Notes: generated from the sequence alone by a model not told the origin. Shown: positions 1 through 7,037, counted from the first letter of the stretch. The stretch is DNA of 13,575 bases from an uncultured Actinomycetes bacterium (GCA_903897475.1 CAIUBS010000014.1:1-13575); one strand, 5' to 3'. Numbers and translations: made by a program.

Positions 1-1
1 A

Positions 2-721
2 ATCGAAGAGTTAGCCTTTGCATATCCTGATGGAAACCAAGCACTTTTTGGAGTCAACTTGAAGGTGAAAAAAGGTGAAAGAGTTGCACTATTAGGCCCC
101 AATGGTGCTGGGAAAACTACCTTAGTGATGCACCTAAATGGCATTTTAAATACTACGCACGGCAAAGTTTATGTAGCAGGAAAACTAGTTGACTCACAGG
201 ATAAAGAAGGCTTAAAACAAATCAGATCAAAGGTTGGAATCGTTTTTCAAGATCCAGATGATCAACTTTTTATGCCAACAGTGGGGCAAGATGTTGCATT
301 TGGTCCATATAACATGGGGTTGCGTGATAATGCATTGGAAAATGTAGTTACACAAGCACTTAACATGGTTGGAATGCTTGAGTACAAAGATCGTCCACCA
401 CACCACCTTTCATTTGGTCAAAGAAGAAGAGTGGCAGTTGCAACGGTATTAGCTATGAAACCAGAGATTTTGGTGTTAGATGAACCATCTTCAAACTTAG
501 ATCCTGCTAGCAGACGTGAGTTAGCTGAAATTCTTAGATCTCTTGATATTACAATAATTATGGTTACCCATGATCTTCCTTATGCATATGAATTATGCGA
601 GCGCGCCTTAATACTTTCAGGTGGAATTATTGCTGCCGATGGGAAAACTAAAGATATTCTAGGAAATGAAGATCTGCTTAAAAAACATCGATTAGAACTA
701 CCGGTTGGTTTTTCTATTTAG
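2..721 (+). CDS. ECF/cobalt-type ABC transporter ATP-binding protein (CbiO/EcfA-like), 5' end cut by the window
   Basis: The reading frame is open from base 2, and the residues before the first possible start at 59 (TTG) already look like the usual N-terminal strand of this family (AYPDGNQALFGVNL). The true start is therefore left of the window. Visible motifs are Walker A GPNGAGKTT (95-121), Q-loop VFQDPDDQ (about 242-265), signature LSFGQ (407-421), Walker B LVLDEP (470-487) and the H-loop histidine in VTHDL (about 539). The QDPDDQLF and LSFGQRRRVAVA segments are typical of energy-coupling-factor ATPases of the CbiO/EcfA type. By family knowledge it hydrolyses ATP on the cytoplasmic face to drive uptake of a metal ion or vitamin. 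The substrate cannot be told, because the S and T components would lie off the left edge. Its stop shares four bases (718-721) with the convergent SDR gene. Confidence 0.93.
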   Translation: MEELAFAYPDGNQALFGVNLKVKKGERVALLGPNGAGKTTLVMHLNGILNTTHGKVYVAGKLVDSQDKEGLKQIRSKVGIVFQDPDDQLFMPTVGQDVAFGPYNMGLRDNALENVVTQALNMVGMLEYKDRPPHHLSFGQRRRVAVATVLAMKPEILVLDEPSSNLDPASRRELAEILRSLDITIIMVTHDLPYAYELCERALILSGGIIAADGKTKDILGNEDLLKKHRLELPVGFSI

Positions 722-1548
722 TCAATATATAAATCGTTGATAAACTCTTTAGTTCCTGGCACAACAGCATACTTATCTAGATCTGTAATTCCCTCAGAAG
801 CCAACACCTCGTCATCAATAAAAAAATTGCCCGTGCACTCTTTACCGGAGCGATTTAAGATTATGTAGGCAGAGTCAGAGATAATCTCTGGGGTGCGGCA
901 AAAAGCAACATCAACGCCTGGAATCATGGCAAGTGCTGCTGTATCAATTGCTGTCCTTGGCCAAAGTGCGTTAACGCCAATACCATCGCGCTTTAGTTCT
1001 TCGGCCAAACCTAAAACACACATACTCATTCCGTACTTTGCCATTGTGTAAGCAAGATGCGGTTTAAACCACTTACCCTTCATTGAAAGTGGTGGCGAAA
1101 GCATCAGAATATGAGGGTTATAGCCATCTTGTGAACTTTTCTTTAAGTAAGGTAGAGCAGCTTGTGAGGTTAAGAAAGTACCCCGAGTGTTTACTCCCAT
1201 CATTAAATCAAATCTTTTTGCTGGGGTGTTTTCGGTGTTCGTGAGATTAATTGCCGATGCATTATTTATAACAATATCTAGCCCACCGAACTCGGTCGCT
1301 GCTTTTTCAACTGCTGCAGATATTTGATTCTCATCTCTAATGTCGCATTGAATTGCAAGAGCCCTACCACCAGCATCCTCAATCTCTTTTGCTGCTGTAA
1401 AAATCGTGCCTGGAAGTTTTGGGTGTGGATCAGCAGTCTTTGCTGCGATCGCAATTGATGCACCATCTTTTGCCGCTCGCAGTGCAATTGCAAGCCCGAT
1501 ACCTCTTGAACCACCAGTTACAAATATTTTCTTACCTGAAAGTGACAT
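718..1548 (-). CDS. Short-chain dehydrogenase/reductase, HSDL2-like
   Basis: A 276-residue classical SDR with cofactor-binding TGGSRGIG at residues 11-18, the NNAS structural motif at 95-98, the conserved Asn in VNTRG at 120, catalytic Ser151 (LSPP) and the Tyr167-x3-Lys171 pair (YTMAK). The block KTADPHPKLPGTIF after the second strand, KRFDLMMGVNTRGTF, and the LSPPL and NALWPRT segments match the hydroxysteroid-dehydrogenase-like 2 subgroup. Members lack the SCP2 domain in bacteria, as here, and are tied to fatty-acid or sterol-like oxidation. The substrate is unknown and the NAD(P)H preference was not resolved. Its ATG overlaps the TAA of the upstream isomerase gene by one base (TAATG, 1546-1550). 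The two are almost certainly co-transcribed and translationally coupled, which suggests a shared acyl-CoA pathway. Confidence 0.9.
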   Translation of the reverse strand: MSLSGKKIFVTGGSRGIGLAIALRAAKDGASIAIAAKTADPHPKLPGTIFTAAKEIEDAGGRALAIQCDIRDENQISAAVEKAATEFGGLDIVINNASAINLTNTENTPAKRFDLMMGVNTRGTFLTSQAALPYLKKSSQDGYNPHILMLSPPLSMKGKWFKPHLAYTMAKYGMSMCVLGLAEELKRDGIGVNALWPRTAIDTAALAMIPGVDVAFCRTPEIISDSAYIILNRSGKECTGNFFIDDEVLASEGITDLDKYAVVPGTKEFINDLYID

Positions 1549-2297
1549 TAATTGACTTTACTCTTTTTAGCTAAAAAATTCATAAATGCCATCTGTGCCT
1601 CATCTGATTCAGTTGCCATCTTAAACAACTCCCCTTCAGCCAACATAACTTGATTCAACGCCTCATGAGATGAACTCTTCAGTAATGCTTTGGTATTAAT
1701 TACCGCATTTGGTGGTTGCTCTGAAACCTCTTTTGCAAATTCCATCGCAAGATTCAACTCATCACTACCAACTTTGTTGATAACTCCCATTTGCAACGCT
1801 TCCTCTGCCGAAAAAGTTCGACCAGTCAAAAATATTTCACTTGCCTTTGCATGCCCTACTAATTTCGGGAATAAGTAACTAGAACCACCTTCAGCCACTA
1901 GCCCAAGTGATACAAATGGCATTGAAAACTTGGTATCCGTATTGGCTGCTACATAATCAAAATGTAAAAGCATTGTTGTGCCTATACCAACTGCCCTTCC
2001 CTTTACCGCACCTATAAGCGGCTTAGGAAAATTATGAATTGCAAATAAAAAATTGAATACCGGAGATCCTTCACCCATTTCCGCATTATTAGCAAAATCA
2101 TTAATATCGTTACCCGATGTAAAACAATCGCCGTTTGAGTCAAGAACTACTGCACGTATTGAAAAATCTCCAGCTGCTTGATTTAGCTTATCTGCCAAAG
2201 TTTGATACATCTCTTGCGTGATCGCATTTTTCTTTTCAGGTCGATTTAATGTTAGACGTAAAACCGAGCCATCTAACTGATCTAAAACTGAACTCAT
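1548..2297 (-). CDS. Enoyl-CoA hydratase/isomerase family protein, probably a delta3,delta2-enoyl-CoA isomerase (ECI2-like)
   Basis: A 249-residue crotonase-fold protein. The oxyanion-hole segment FTSGNDINDF (about 59-68) and the second loop GRAVGIGTT (100-108) are clear. At the two positions where true hydratases carry catalytic glutamates (Glu144/Glu164 of rat crotonase) this protein appears to have Thr (GIGTTM) and Phe (MPFVSLGL). Instead a Glu stands at 136 in GLVAEGGSSYLFPKL, where ECI2/PECI-type isomerases have their single catalytic Glu (family knowledge). An isomerase that shifts cis/trans-3-enoyl-CoA to trans-2-enoyl-CoA is therefore more likely than a hydratase; this is inferred from a by-eye alignment. 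It is the first gene of the operon with the SDR. The ATG at 2297 has no Shine-Dalgarno sequence but sits 6 bases after a TATTAT hexamer, suggesting a leaderless transcript. Confidence 0.88.
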   Translation of the reverse strand: MSSVLDQLDGSVLRLTLNRPEKKNAITQEMYQTLADKLNQAAGDFSIRAVVLDSNGDCFTSGNDINDFANNAEMGEGSPVFNFLFAIHNFPKPLIGAVKGRAVGIGTTMLLHFDYVAANTDTKFSMPFVSLGLVAEGGSSYLFPKLVGHAKASEIFLTGRTFSAEEALQMGVINKVGSDELNLAMEFAKEVSEQPPNAVINTKALLKSSSHEALNQVMLAEGELFKMATESDEAQMAFMNFLAKKSKVN

Positions 2298-2303
2298 GAA
2301 GGA

Positions 2304-2309
2304 ATAATA
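2304..2309 (-). promoter_or_regulatory. Putative -10 element of the isomerase/SDR operon (leaderless)
   Basis: On the minus strand TATTAT is followed by exactly six bases (TCCTTC) and then the ATG of the isomerase gene. There is no purine-rich ribosome site in between, so transcription probably starts at the ATG itself. No convincing -35 was seen. Confidence 0.5.
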
Positions 2310-2324
2310 GACATAATCTCTACT

Positions 2325-2343
2325 TTTTTCATATGTTGAAAAA
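2325..2343. promoter_or_regulatory. Inverted repeat between divergent genes, possible operator
   Basis: TTTTTCA (2325-2331), a five-base spacer TATGT, then TGAAAAA (2337-2343): perfect 7-bp arms. It sits in the middle of the 91-bp region between the isomerase/SDR operon (-) and the LuxR-HTH gene (+), where a regulator could act on both. The arms are A/T-rich, so chance occurrence is possible. No protein can be assigned to it, though the adjacent HTH protein is an obvious candidate. Confidence 0.35.
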
Positions 2344-2388
2344 GGTGACTTTATAGGAGCACAATAAGCCTTAGAAATGGAGAATTAA

Positions 2389-2703
2389 TTGGAATTTAAT
2401 ATTTTAGTAAGGGAACTGACTCCCTTTGAGCATTTAGTTTGTGAACATTTATGTGAGGGTATGACAAATTCGGCCATCGCAAAAGCTACAGCTCATACTG
2501 AGAAGGTAGTCGAAAATACAGTCTCTAGGGCTGCACATGCTTTCTCAATTAAATCAACAGGTGATATCAATGTCAGAGTTTTACTTGCCCTGGCTTATAG
2601 ATCCCATTTTGGCGATAAAGCATTTGATAAATTAGGAATCGCCTGTAAGCATTTAACTGTTGGCCCAAATGGTGAGCAAATTTGCACACAACATTCTGAT
2701 TAA
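2389..2703 (+). CDS. Small stand-alone LuxR-type HTH protein
   Basis: A 104-residue protein consisting almost only of a LuxR/NarL-type DNA-binding domain at about residues 10-70: LTPFEHLVCEHLCEGMTNS, then SAIAKAT as scaffold helix and VENTVSRAAHAF as the likely recognition helix. There is no receiver or ligand domain; the last 30 residues (containing CKHL and QIC) have no recognised fold. The start is TTG at 2389: a GGAG ribosome site (2379-2382) lies six bases upstream and the codon before it is a TAA. The in-frame ATG at 2377 is closed by that TAA. It is divergent to the isomerase/SDR operon and shares its control region, so regulation of that operon or of itself is plausible but unproven. 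It could also act as a DNA-binding partner for an unlinked signal. Confidence 0.85.
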   Translation: MEFNILVRELTPFEHLVCEHLCEGMTNSAIAKATAHTEKVVENTVSRAAHAFSIKSTGDINVRVLLALAYRSHFGDKAFDKLGIACKHLTVGPNGEQICTQHSD

Positions 2704-2735
2704 TTCACTAATTATAATAAAAATTGAAACAACTA

Positions 2736-2741
2736 TAGGAT
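2736..2741 (+). promoter_or_regulatory. Putative -10 element of the LysE-family gene (leaderless)
   Basis: TAGGAT is followed by six bases (TTTCAA) and then the ATG at 2748. No Shine-Dalgarno sequence is present. The spacing equals that of the other leaderless-type starts in the window. Confidence 0.5.
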
Positions 2742-2747
2742 TTTCAA

Positions 2748-3404
2748 ATGTACTTTCAAAATGCCATACCTAATCGGCTCTGGGAGTACCTGATCGCCAC
2801 TATTTTGATCATCTTGGCCCCAGGCCCCTCTGTTTTATTTACGATAGCCCGAGCGATTGCTTGGGGGCGATTGGCGGCGATTGCAACCGTTATTGGTAAT
2901 GCCTCTGGCATGTTTTTAGTCTCGGTATTTGTGGCAGTTGGCCTGGGTCCAATCCTGCAAAGCTCAGAATTCTTATACAACGCAATTCAATGGGCAGGTG
3001 GTGCCTATTTGATTTATTTAGGTTATTCAGCAATTGCTGCTAGCAAAGTTGATGCTCAGGATATGAGAGCAGGTACTGGATCCAAACCAACCTTTCTAAC
3101 ATCGATTAGAAATGGTTTTTGGGTAGGAGTGCTAAACCCAAAATCTGTGGTCTTTTTTGCAGCGATTTTGCCACAATTTATCGATGAGGAAAAAAGTAAT
3201 GTGACTGCACAACTTTTGCTTCTAGGTGCGATCTTTGCACTCATAGCTTTGATTTCAGATGGGGCCTATGGCTTACTTGCTGGCACTATCCGTCAATGGC
3301 TATCGGGTGATGTTAAAAGGTTAATCTTTATGCGGCTTATAGGCGGTGTGGTAATGATTGCACTTGGCGTTTTCACCATACTTTCTGCGATCTTAGCTAG
3401 CTAA
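2748..3404 (+). CDS. LysE/RhtB-family amino-acid (or small metabolite) exporter
   Basis: A 218-residue integral membrane protein of the usual length for the family. The signature near the N-terminus, LAPGPSVLFTIARAI (about residues 23-37), is followed by GNASGMFLVSVFVAVGLG and by NPKSVVFFAAILPQFID in the middle, all hallmark LysE/RhtB segments. About six hydrophobic stretches are visible (roughly 12-32, 42-66, 78-96, 121-144, 150-176 and 190-216). By family knowledge it exports amino acids or related compounds across the cytoplasmic membrane using the proton motive force; the substrate cannot be read from sequence. It is the third gene rightward from the divergent region, but with its own likely promoter at 2736. 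The first 240 bases are richer in G+C (about half) than the neighbouring genes (about 38-40 %), possibly membrane-codon bias or acquisition. Confidence 0.92.
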   Translation: MYFQNAIPNRLWEYLIATILIILAPGPSVLFTIARAIAWGRLAAIATVIGNASGMFLVSVFVAVGLGPILQSSEFLYNAIQWAGGAYLIYLGYSAIAASKVDAQDMRAGTGSKPTFLTSIRNGFWVGVLNPKSVVFFAAILPQFIDEEKSNVTAQLLLLGAIFALIALISDGAYGLLAGTIRQWLSGDVKRLIFMRLIGGVVMIALGVFTILSAILAS

Positions 3405-3525
3405 ATACCTGCTTTGAATAGCCATGTCGCTGGCCGTAAATGTCAGTAGTAGCCGGCAGACTTAACCTCGTTAGGAAAACTAAATTAGGGCATATCAATG
3501 AGTATGCGCGCAGAAAAGAGTAGAA
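3405..3525. other. Longest intergenic stretch; candidate promoter region for the nuclease gene
   Basis: This 121-bp gap carries two hexamers used as likely -10 elements elsewhere in the window, TAACCT at 3463-3468 and TAAATT at 3481-3486, either of which could drive the nuclease gene with a 30-50 base leader. A weak inverted repeat (GCTGGC 3429-3434, GCCGGC 3452-3457) has no T-run. A 19-codon reading frame from ATG 3498 is closed inside the nuclease gene in another frame. No RNA gene was recognised. Confidence 0.3.
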
Positions 3526-4218
3526 ATGGCCTCATCAAATGCAGTTGGAAATGCTAGAGAGTTTATCTCCCCATCAGATTTAACCTTTTCGTGGGGAAGT
3601 TGTCATCGCTGTTTATGGCTTAATTACAATCATGGACTTCGCACTCCAGGTTTTATGCCACTGGTGGGAGATCTTGCAAATATGCAAGAAAATTACTTTG
3701 CTAAGAAAACCACAGCAGATATAGCACCCGTTTTACCAGAGGGCAAAGTTGCTGATCTTGGTGGTTGGGTAAAGTCATCTTTTATTAATGTAAATGGCGC
3801 AGCCACAAAGTATGCAATCCGGGGAAAGTATGACCTACTAATTGAGTTTGCAGATGGCACCTTTGGCATTATTGACTGCAAATTTCAAGCAAAAGACTCT
3901 GATAAAACCGATCTCTACCAGCCTCAGCTTGAGGCGTATGCATTTGCACTTGAAAATCCGGCCACAGGAGATGCTAAAAAAGTTTCATTGATGGGACTTT
4001 TAGTTTGGTCACTACTTGAGCCAGCAGGTGATGTAAGTAAGGGATTTGGTTTAAAACTAAAGCATACTTGGCGACCAATTGAGCGAAATCCCGCTGCCCT
4101 TGCCACTAGGTTAACTGACTTTATAACTGTAGTGAGTGGTCAAATGCCATCTGCTAAGGATAATTGCGAAATGTGTAATTATTTAACTTTGCGCAGAGAG
4201 TTTATTGGAGCTCAGTAA
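3526..4218 (+). CDS. Orphan PD-(D/E)XK superfamily nuclease with paired CxxC motifs
   Basis: A 230-residue protein with the RecB-type nuclease core: RGKYDLLIEF gives the first acidic residue (Asp103), GIIDCKF gives the D-x-K pair (Asp117, Lys119), and QPQLEAY gives the Q-x3-Y helix (Gln134, Tyr138). Two Cys pairs flank the core, Cys26/Cys29 (SCHRCLW) near the N-terminus and Cys214/Cys217 (NCEMCNY) near the C-terminus. That position recalls the iron-sulfur clasp of Cas4, AddB and Dna2 nucleases, but the spacing (CxxC plus CxxC) differs from their C...CxxCx5C form; Zn binding is an alternative. No helicase, cas or recombination gene lies nearby. Its DNA substrate is unknown. The start at ATG 3526 has an AAAAGAG stretch just upstream. 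The stop is one base from the convergent PlsC stop. Confidence 0.82.
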   Translation: MASSNAVGNAREFISPSDLTFSWGSCHRCLWLNYNHGLRTPGFMPLVGDLANMQENYFAKKTTADIAPVLPEGKVADLGGWVKSSFINVNGAATKYAIRGKYDLLIEFADGTFGIIDCKFQAKDSDKTDLYQPQLEAYAFALENPATGDAKKVSLMGLLVWSLLEPAGDVSKGFGLKLKHTWRPIERNPAALATRLTDFITVVSGQMPSAKDNCEMCNYLTLRREFIGAQ

Positions 4219-4219
4219 C

Positions 4220-4930
4220 TTACTCTTCATCAGATTCAATTTGATCTTCATCTACTTGACTCTTTTTAATCGCATCCTTGGCCTCTGATGCGTACATATT
4301 TGGCACATACTCCTGCTTTGAAAGCTCAGCAATTTTTTCCATAATTTGATTTGTGACTTCTCTTAAAACATTTTGATCTGTAGCATCGCCACTAAAATAC
4401 ATCGGCTCACCAAATACCATTTCAACTCTTCTTACCTTGGGCACCACTTGGCCAGTTGGTTGAATCTCGGCGGTGTTAAACATAGCTACTGGGACAACTG
4501 GAGCAGCAGATTCGATTGCCATGCGTGCAATTCCAGTACGTCCTTTGTATAAGCGTCCATCTGGAGATCTTGTTCCCTCAGGGTAAATACCTAAGCAATG
4601 ATTTTCTCGAAGTAGGCGCAAGCCAGTTAACAGGGCTGCCTCACTTCGCTTTCCTCCGGACCGATCCACTGGAACTTGACCTAAGGTAATAAAGGTTAAC
4701 TTTTTGATAAATCCCTTTATGCCAGGTGAGGTGAAGTACTCACTTTTTGCCAAGAATGTCACTTTTCTAGAAACTACAAGTGGCATAAATATTGAATCGC
4801 TGAAGGAGAGGTGATTTGAGGCAATGATTACTGGACCTGTGCTTGGAACATGACGCAAACCAGTTACCTTTGGCCTAAAAATAAACATCAAAATAGGGAT
4901 CAAAAAAGATTTCAATATCTTGTATGGCAC
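4220..4930 (-). CDS. 1-acyl-sn-glycerol-3-phosphate acyltransferase (PlsC-like)
   Basis: A 236-residue membrane-associated acyltransferase. The family motifs appear in order: NHLSFSD (His40-x4-Asp45, catalytic block I), VPVDRSGG (about 86-93, block II), YPEGTRSPDG (Pro117-Ser122, block III) and a VVPVAMFNT stretch (about 145-153, block IV). A hydrophobic N-terminus (residues 7-18) likely lies on the membrane. The last 20 residues form an acidic tail without known role. By family it transfers a fatty acyl group to lysophosphatidic acid in phospholipid synthesis; other lyso-acceptors are possible. The start is GTG at 4930, six bases after TAAATT on the minus strand. It is divergent from an alpha/beta hydrolase (44 bp between). 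A PlsC homologue (Rv2182c) belongs to the same gene neighbourhood in mycobacteria. Confidence 0.92.
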   Translation of the reverse strand: MPYKILKSFLIPILMFIFRPKVTGLRHVPSTGPVIIASNHLSFSDSIFMPLVVSRKVTFLAKSEYFTSPGIKGFIKKLTFITLGQVPVDRSGGKRSEAALLTGLRLLRENHCLGIYPEGTRSPDGRLYKGRTGIARMAIESAAPVVPVAMFNTAEIQPTGQVVPKVRRVEMVFGEPMYFSGDATDQNVLREVTNQIMEKIAELSKQEYVPNMYASEAKDAIKKSQVDEDQIESDEE

Positions 4931-4936
4931 GGGTCT

Positions 4937-4942
4937 AATTTA
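4937..4942 (-). promoter_or_regulatory. Putative -10 element of the PlsC gene (leaderless)
   Basis: The minus strand reads TAAATT, six bases (AGACCC), then the GTG start. There is no ribosome site. It shares the 44-bp divergent region with the hydrolase start. Confidence 0.5.
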
Positions 4943-4962
4943 GTGGCTCAGCCAATCTATGA

Positions 4963-4968
4963 CACCAT
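4963..4968 (+). promoter_or_regulatory. Weak putative -10 element of the alpha/beta hydrolase gene
   Basis: CACCAT is followed by six bases (CTGAGC) and the GTG at 4975. It keeps the second A and last T and the spacing of the other cases but lacks the first T. TATGAC at 4959-4964 is an alternative, ten bases from the start. Confidence 0.3.
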
Positions 4969-4974
4969 CTGAGC

Positions 4975-6084
4975 GTGAATTCAATTCCAAACTCAGCAGG
5001 ATTTACCCTACCCGGGGGCAAAATTGGCGTATTAGTAATTCATGGCTTTACTGGTTCACCAGTGAGTGTGAAACCTTGGGCTGAATTTTTTAATCAACAA
5101 GGCTACACAGTTTCAACACCATGTTTGCCTGGCCATGGCACTACTTGGCAAGAATTGAATGAAACTACCTGGCAGCAATGGTATGAAAAAGTTGAGCAAT
5201 CCTTTATCGAGCTACAAAGTAAATGTGATCGAGTATTTATCGCTGGATTTTCAATGGGTGCAGCTCTGGCTCTTAAATTATCTCAAATTAGAGGAAGTGA
5301 AATAGAAGGCTTAATCCTTTTAAATGCCTCCGTGCAGGATACAAGATTCATTCTGAAACTCACTCCCGTGCTTAAGTTTTTAATTCCTTCTATTAAAAAA
5401 GGTCCAACAGATATTGCAAAGCCAAATCCACCAAAACATAGCTATGCTCGAACCCCATTAAAGGCACTAGATTCACTTAGAAAACTTTGGGCAAGTGTAG
5501 AAAGAGATTTGTACTTAGTGGATGTGCCATTATTAGTGGCGTATTCAAGAAATGATCACGCTGTGGATCCAGAAAGTTCATTTAAAATAGTTGACAAGGT
5601 CTCATCCGTTGATGTCAGAGAGGTCGTATTTGAAAAATCCTTTCACAATGTCCCCCTTGATTACGATTTAGACAAGTTAAATATTGAATCAAAATTATTT
5701 ATAGAAGATGTGTTAGCGGGTAATATGAGGCGAGGAATGGATTTATTTGAAGGCAATTTTGTAGATGCTCAGTTTGATTCAATAGTTTCAGGTTTGTCAT
5801 TAGATCAATCAGCACCAACTACATATTTGGATGAACTAGATAATTTCCAAACGGCAGAGCGGTTTATTCCACCAAATCCAAAACCAATTAAACTAGACTC
5901 TGCTCAAAGATTTTCAATTTCTTTACTTCTTGCAAGTGGTGCTTATCTTGTTGCATATTTATTAAGTGACTTTGAAATATTTGGAAGCTGGCCGGCGGTT
6001 TTAGGTATTTTAGGATCAATCGCGACAATTATTTGGCGAACTGCAAGATCTGAAGATAATTTTGACGACGGAACTAGCCTCTAA
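4975..6084 (+). CDS. Alpha/beta hydrolase (carboxylesterase/lipase type) with C-terminal transmembrane hairpin
   Basis: A 369-residue protein. Residues 15-245 form an Est30/monoacylglycerol-lipase-like hydrolase: oxyanion-hole motif HGFTG (23-27), nucleophile Ser93 in GFSMG (91-95), acid Asp194 in SRNDHAVD (Asp198 is the alternative) and base His224 in SFHNVPLD. The family usually ends near 250 residues. Here a polar linker (about 250-310) leads to two hydrophobic segments (about 313-330 and 336-354), so the enzyme is probably tethered to the inner face of the membrane. No signal peptide is present. Its neighbour PlsC suggests work on acyl lipids (monoacylglycerol, lysolipid or acyl ester), which is inference. 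The start is GTG at 4975. The stop overlaps the convergent glucokinase gene by 11 bases. Confidence 0.87.
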   Translation: MNSIPNSAGFTLPGGKIGVLVIHGFTGSPVSVKPWAEFFNQQGYTVSTPCLPGHGTTWQELNETTWQQWYEKVEQSFIELQSKCDRVFIAGFSMGAALALKLSQIRGSEIEGLILLNASVQDTRFILKLTPVLKFLIPSIKKGPTDIAKPNPPKHSYARTPLKALDSLRKLWASVERDLYLVDVPLLVAYSRNDHAVDPESSFKIVDKVSSVDVREVVFEKSFHNVPLDYDLDKLNIESKLFIEDVLAGNMRRGMDLFEGNFVDAQFDSIVSGLSLDQSAPTTYLDELDNFQTAERFIPPNPKPIKLDSAQRFSISLLLASGAYLVAYLLSDFEIFGSWPAVLGILGSIATIIWRTARSEDNFDDGTSL

Positions 6085-7036
6085 CTAGATCTGCAGCGCC
6101 AATTAATCCAGCATCATTACCAAACTTTGCGGCGATAATTTTAGGAAGCAAGTGAGTTCCAGCAAATGGCATATATTTTTCCATCGCTTGTCTAACTGGA
6201 TTTAGAAATAATTCTCCAGCATCAACTACTCCCCCTCCAATTACGATTGCTTGTGGGTCCAGCAAAAGGGTGTAAGAAGCACAGGCTGAACCAAGCCAAT
6301 CTGCTTGTTTATTAAATGCTCTTAGCGCAATCTCATTTCCTTGTTTTGCTGCCATAGTTAAGATTGCACCTGATAATTCATCTTGACCATCTGAAAACTT
6401 AAGTAATTCTTTGGCCTTAGTCGGATCCAATTCCATCTCTTCACTGGCGTATCGCATTAGAGCGCTACCGGATGCATATTGTTCAATACAGCCATATGCA
6501 CCACAACCACATTTGATCCCGTTTGGCTGAACAATCATATGCCCAAACTCTGCACCAATTCCGTTCGCACCTCTAAACAATTTTCCATCGATTACTAATC
6601 CTCCACCCATGCCAGTACCAATTATAAAAAACATTACTGGGTTAAGATTTTTTGCGTTTCCATATTTATACTCTGCCCACATCGCTGCATTTGCATCGTT
6701 TTCTGCAATGACTGGAATATTAAAGTACTTTTTAATCTCTGAAACAAAGTTGAGTTGGTTTAAATTTGCAATATTTGGAGCCCCAACAATTGTGCCCTGA
6801 TCAGAAGATATTAGTGCTGCAACGCTTATGCCAATACCTGCTAATTCATACCTAGACTGAAAAGATTTTATTAAATCAATAATTGTTGCAATTAATTCAG
6901 TACCACCAGCTAACGGAGTTGATCTTCGATCAGATGCAATTATATTTCCGGATGAGTCAACTACTCCAGCCGATACCTTAGTTCCACCAATATCAACACC
7001 AATTGTTAAAACTGAGCTTGGAATTTTTACGCTCAA
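6074..7036 (-). CDS. glkA: ROK-family glucokinase
   Basis: A 320-residue sugar kinase of normal ROK length. The ATP-binding loop GVDIGGTK is at 13-20, catalytic Asp114 is in AENDANAA, the second phosphate loop is GTGMGGGL (about 140-147), and sugar-binding Glu163 and zinc-ligand His166 are in GAEFGHM. The zinc motif CGCGAYGCIE (176-185) gives Cys176, Cys178 and Cys183. This architecture fits actinobacterial glucokinases, which phosphorylate glucose to glucose 6-phosphate with ATP in the cytoplasm; other hexoses or N-acetyl sugars cannot be excluded. The only workable start is TTG at 7036, one base after the SRPBCC stop (TAA-T-TTG), with a weak GGAAA upstream. It therefore depends on the SRPBCC transcript and probably on translational coupling. 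An SRPBCC and glucokinase pairing also occurs in other actinobacteria (recalled, not searched). Confidence 0.92.
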   Translation of the reverse strand: MSVKIPSSVLTIGVDIGGTKVSAGVVDSSGNIIASDRRSTPLAGGTELIATIIDLIKSFQSRYELAGIGISVAALISSDQGTIVGAPNIANLNQLNFVSEIKKYFNIPVIAENDANAAMWAEYKYGNAKNLNPVMFFIIGTGMGGGLVIDGKLFRGANGIGAEFGHMIVQPNGIKCGCGAYGCIEQYASGSALMRYASEEMELDPTKAKELLKFSDGQDELSGAILTMAAKQGNEIALRAFNKQADWLGSACASYTLLLDPQAIVIGGGVVDAGELFLNPVRQAMEKYMPFAGTHLLPKIIAAKFGNDAGLIGAADLVRG

Positions 7037-7037
7037 A

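Noticed and set aside
1278..1514. Minus-strand 78-codon reading frame inside the SDR gene
   Set aside because: Shadow of the SDR in another frame; no domain and no start signal.
2724..2729. TTGAAA as a -35 box for the LysE gene
   Set aside because: Only six bases separate it from the likely -10 at 2736, too short for a sigma-70-type spacer.
2748..3404. LysE gene as a recent horizontal acquisition
   Set aside because: Only the first part is richer in G+C, no mobile element or flanking repeat is present, and hydrophobic codon use can explain part of it.
3429..3457. Inverted repeat GCTGGC / GCCGGC after the LysE gene as a terminator
   Set aside because: Only a 6-bp stem with one G-T pair, a 17-base loop and no following T-run.
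3498..3557. 19-codon reading frame from ATG 3498 as a leader peptide of the nuclease gene
   Set aside because: It runs into the nuclease gene in another frame, has no attenuator-like structure or codon run, and its upstream hexamer (TAGGGC) lacks the final T.
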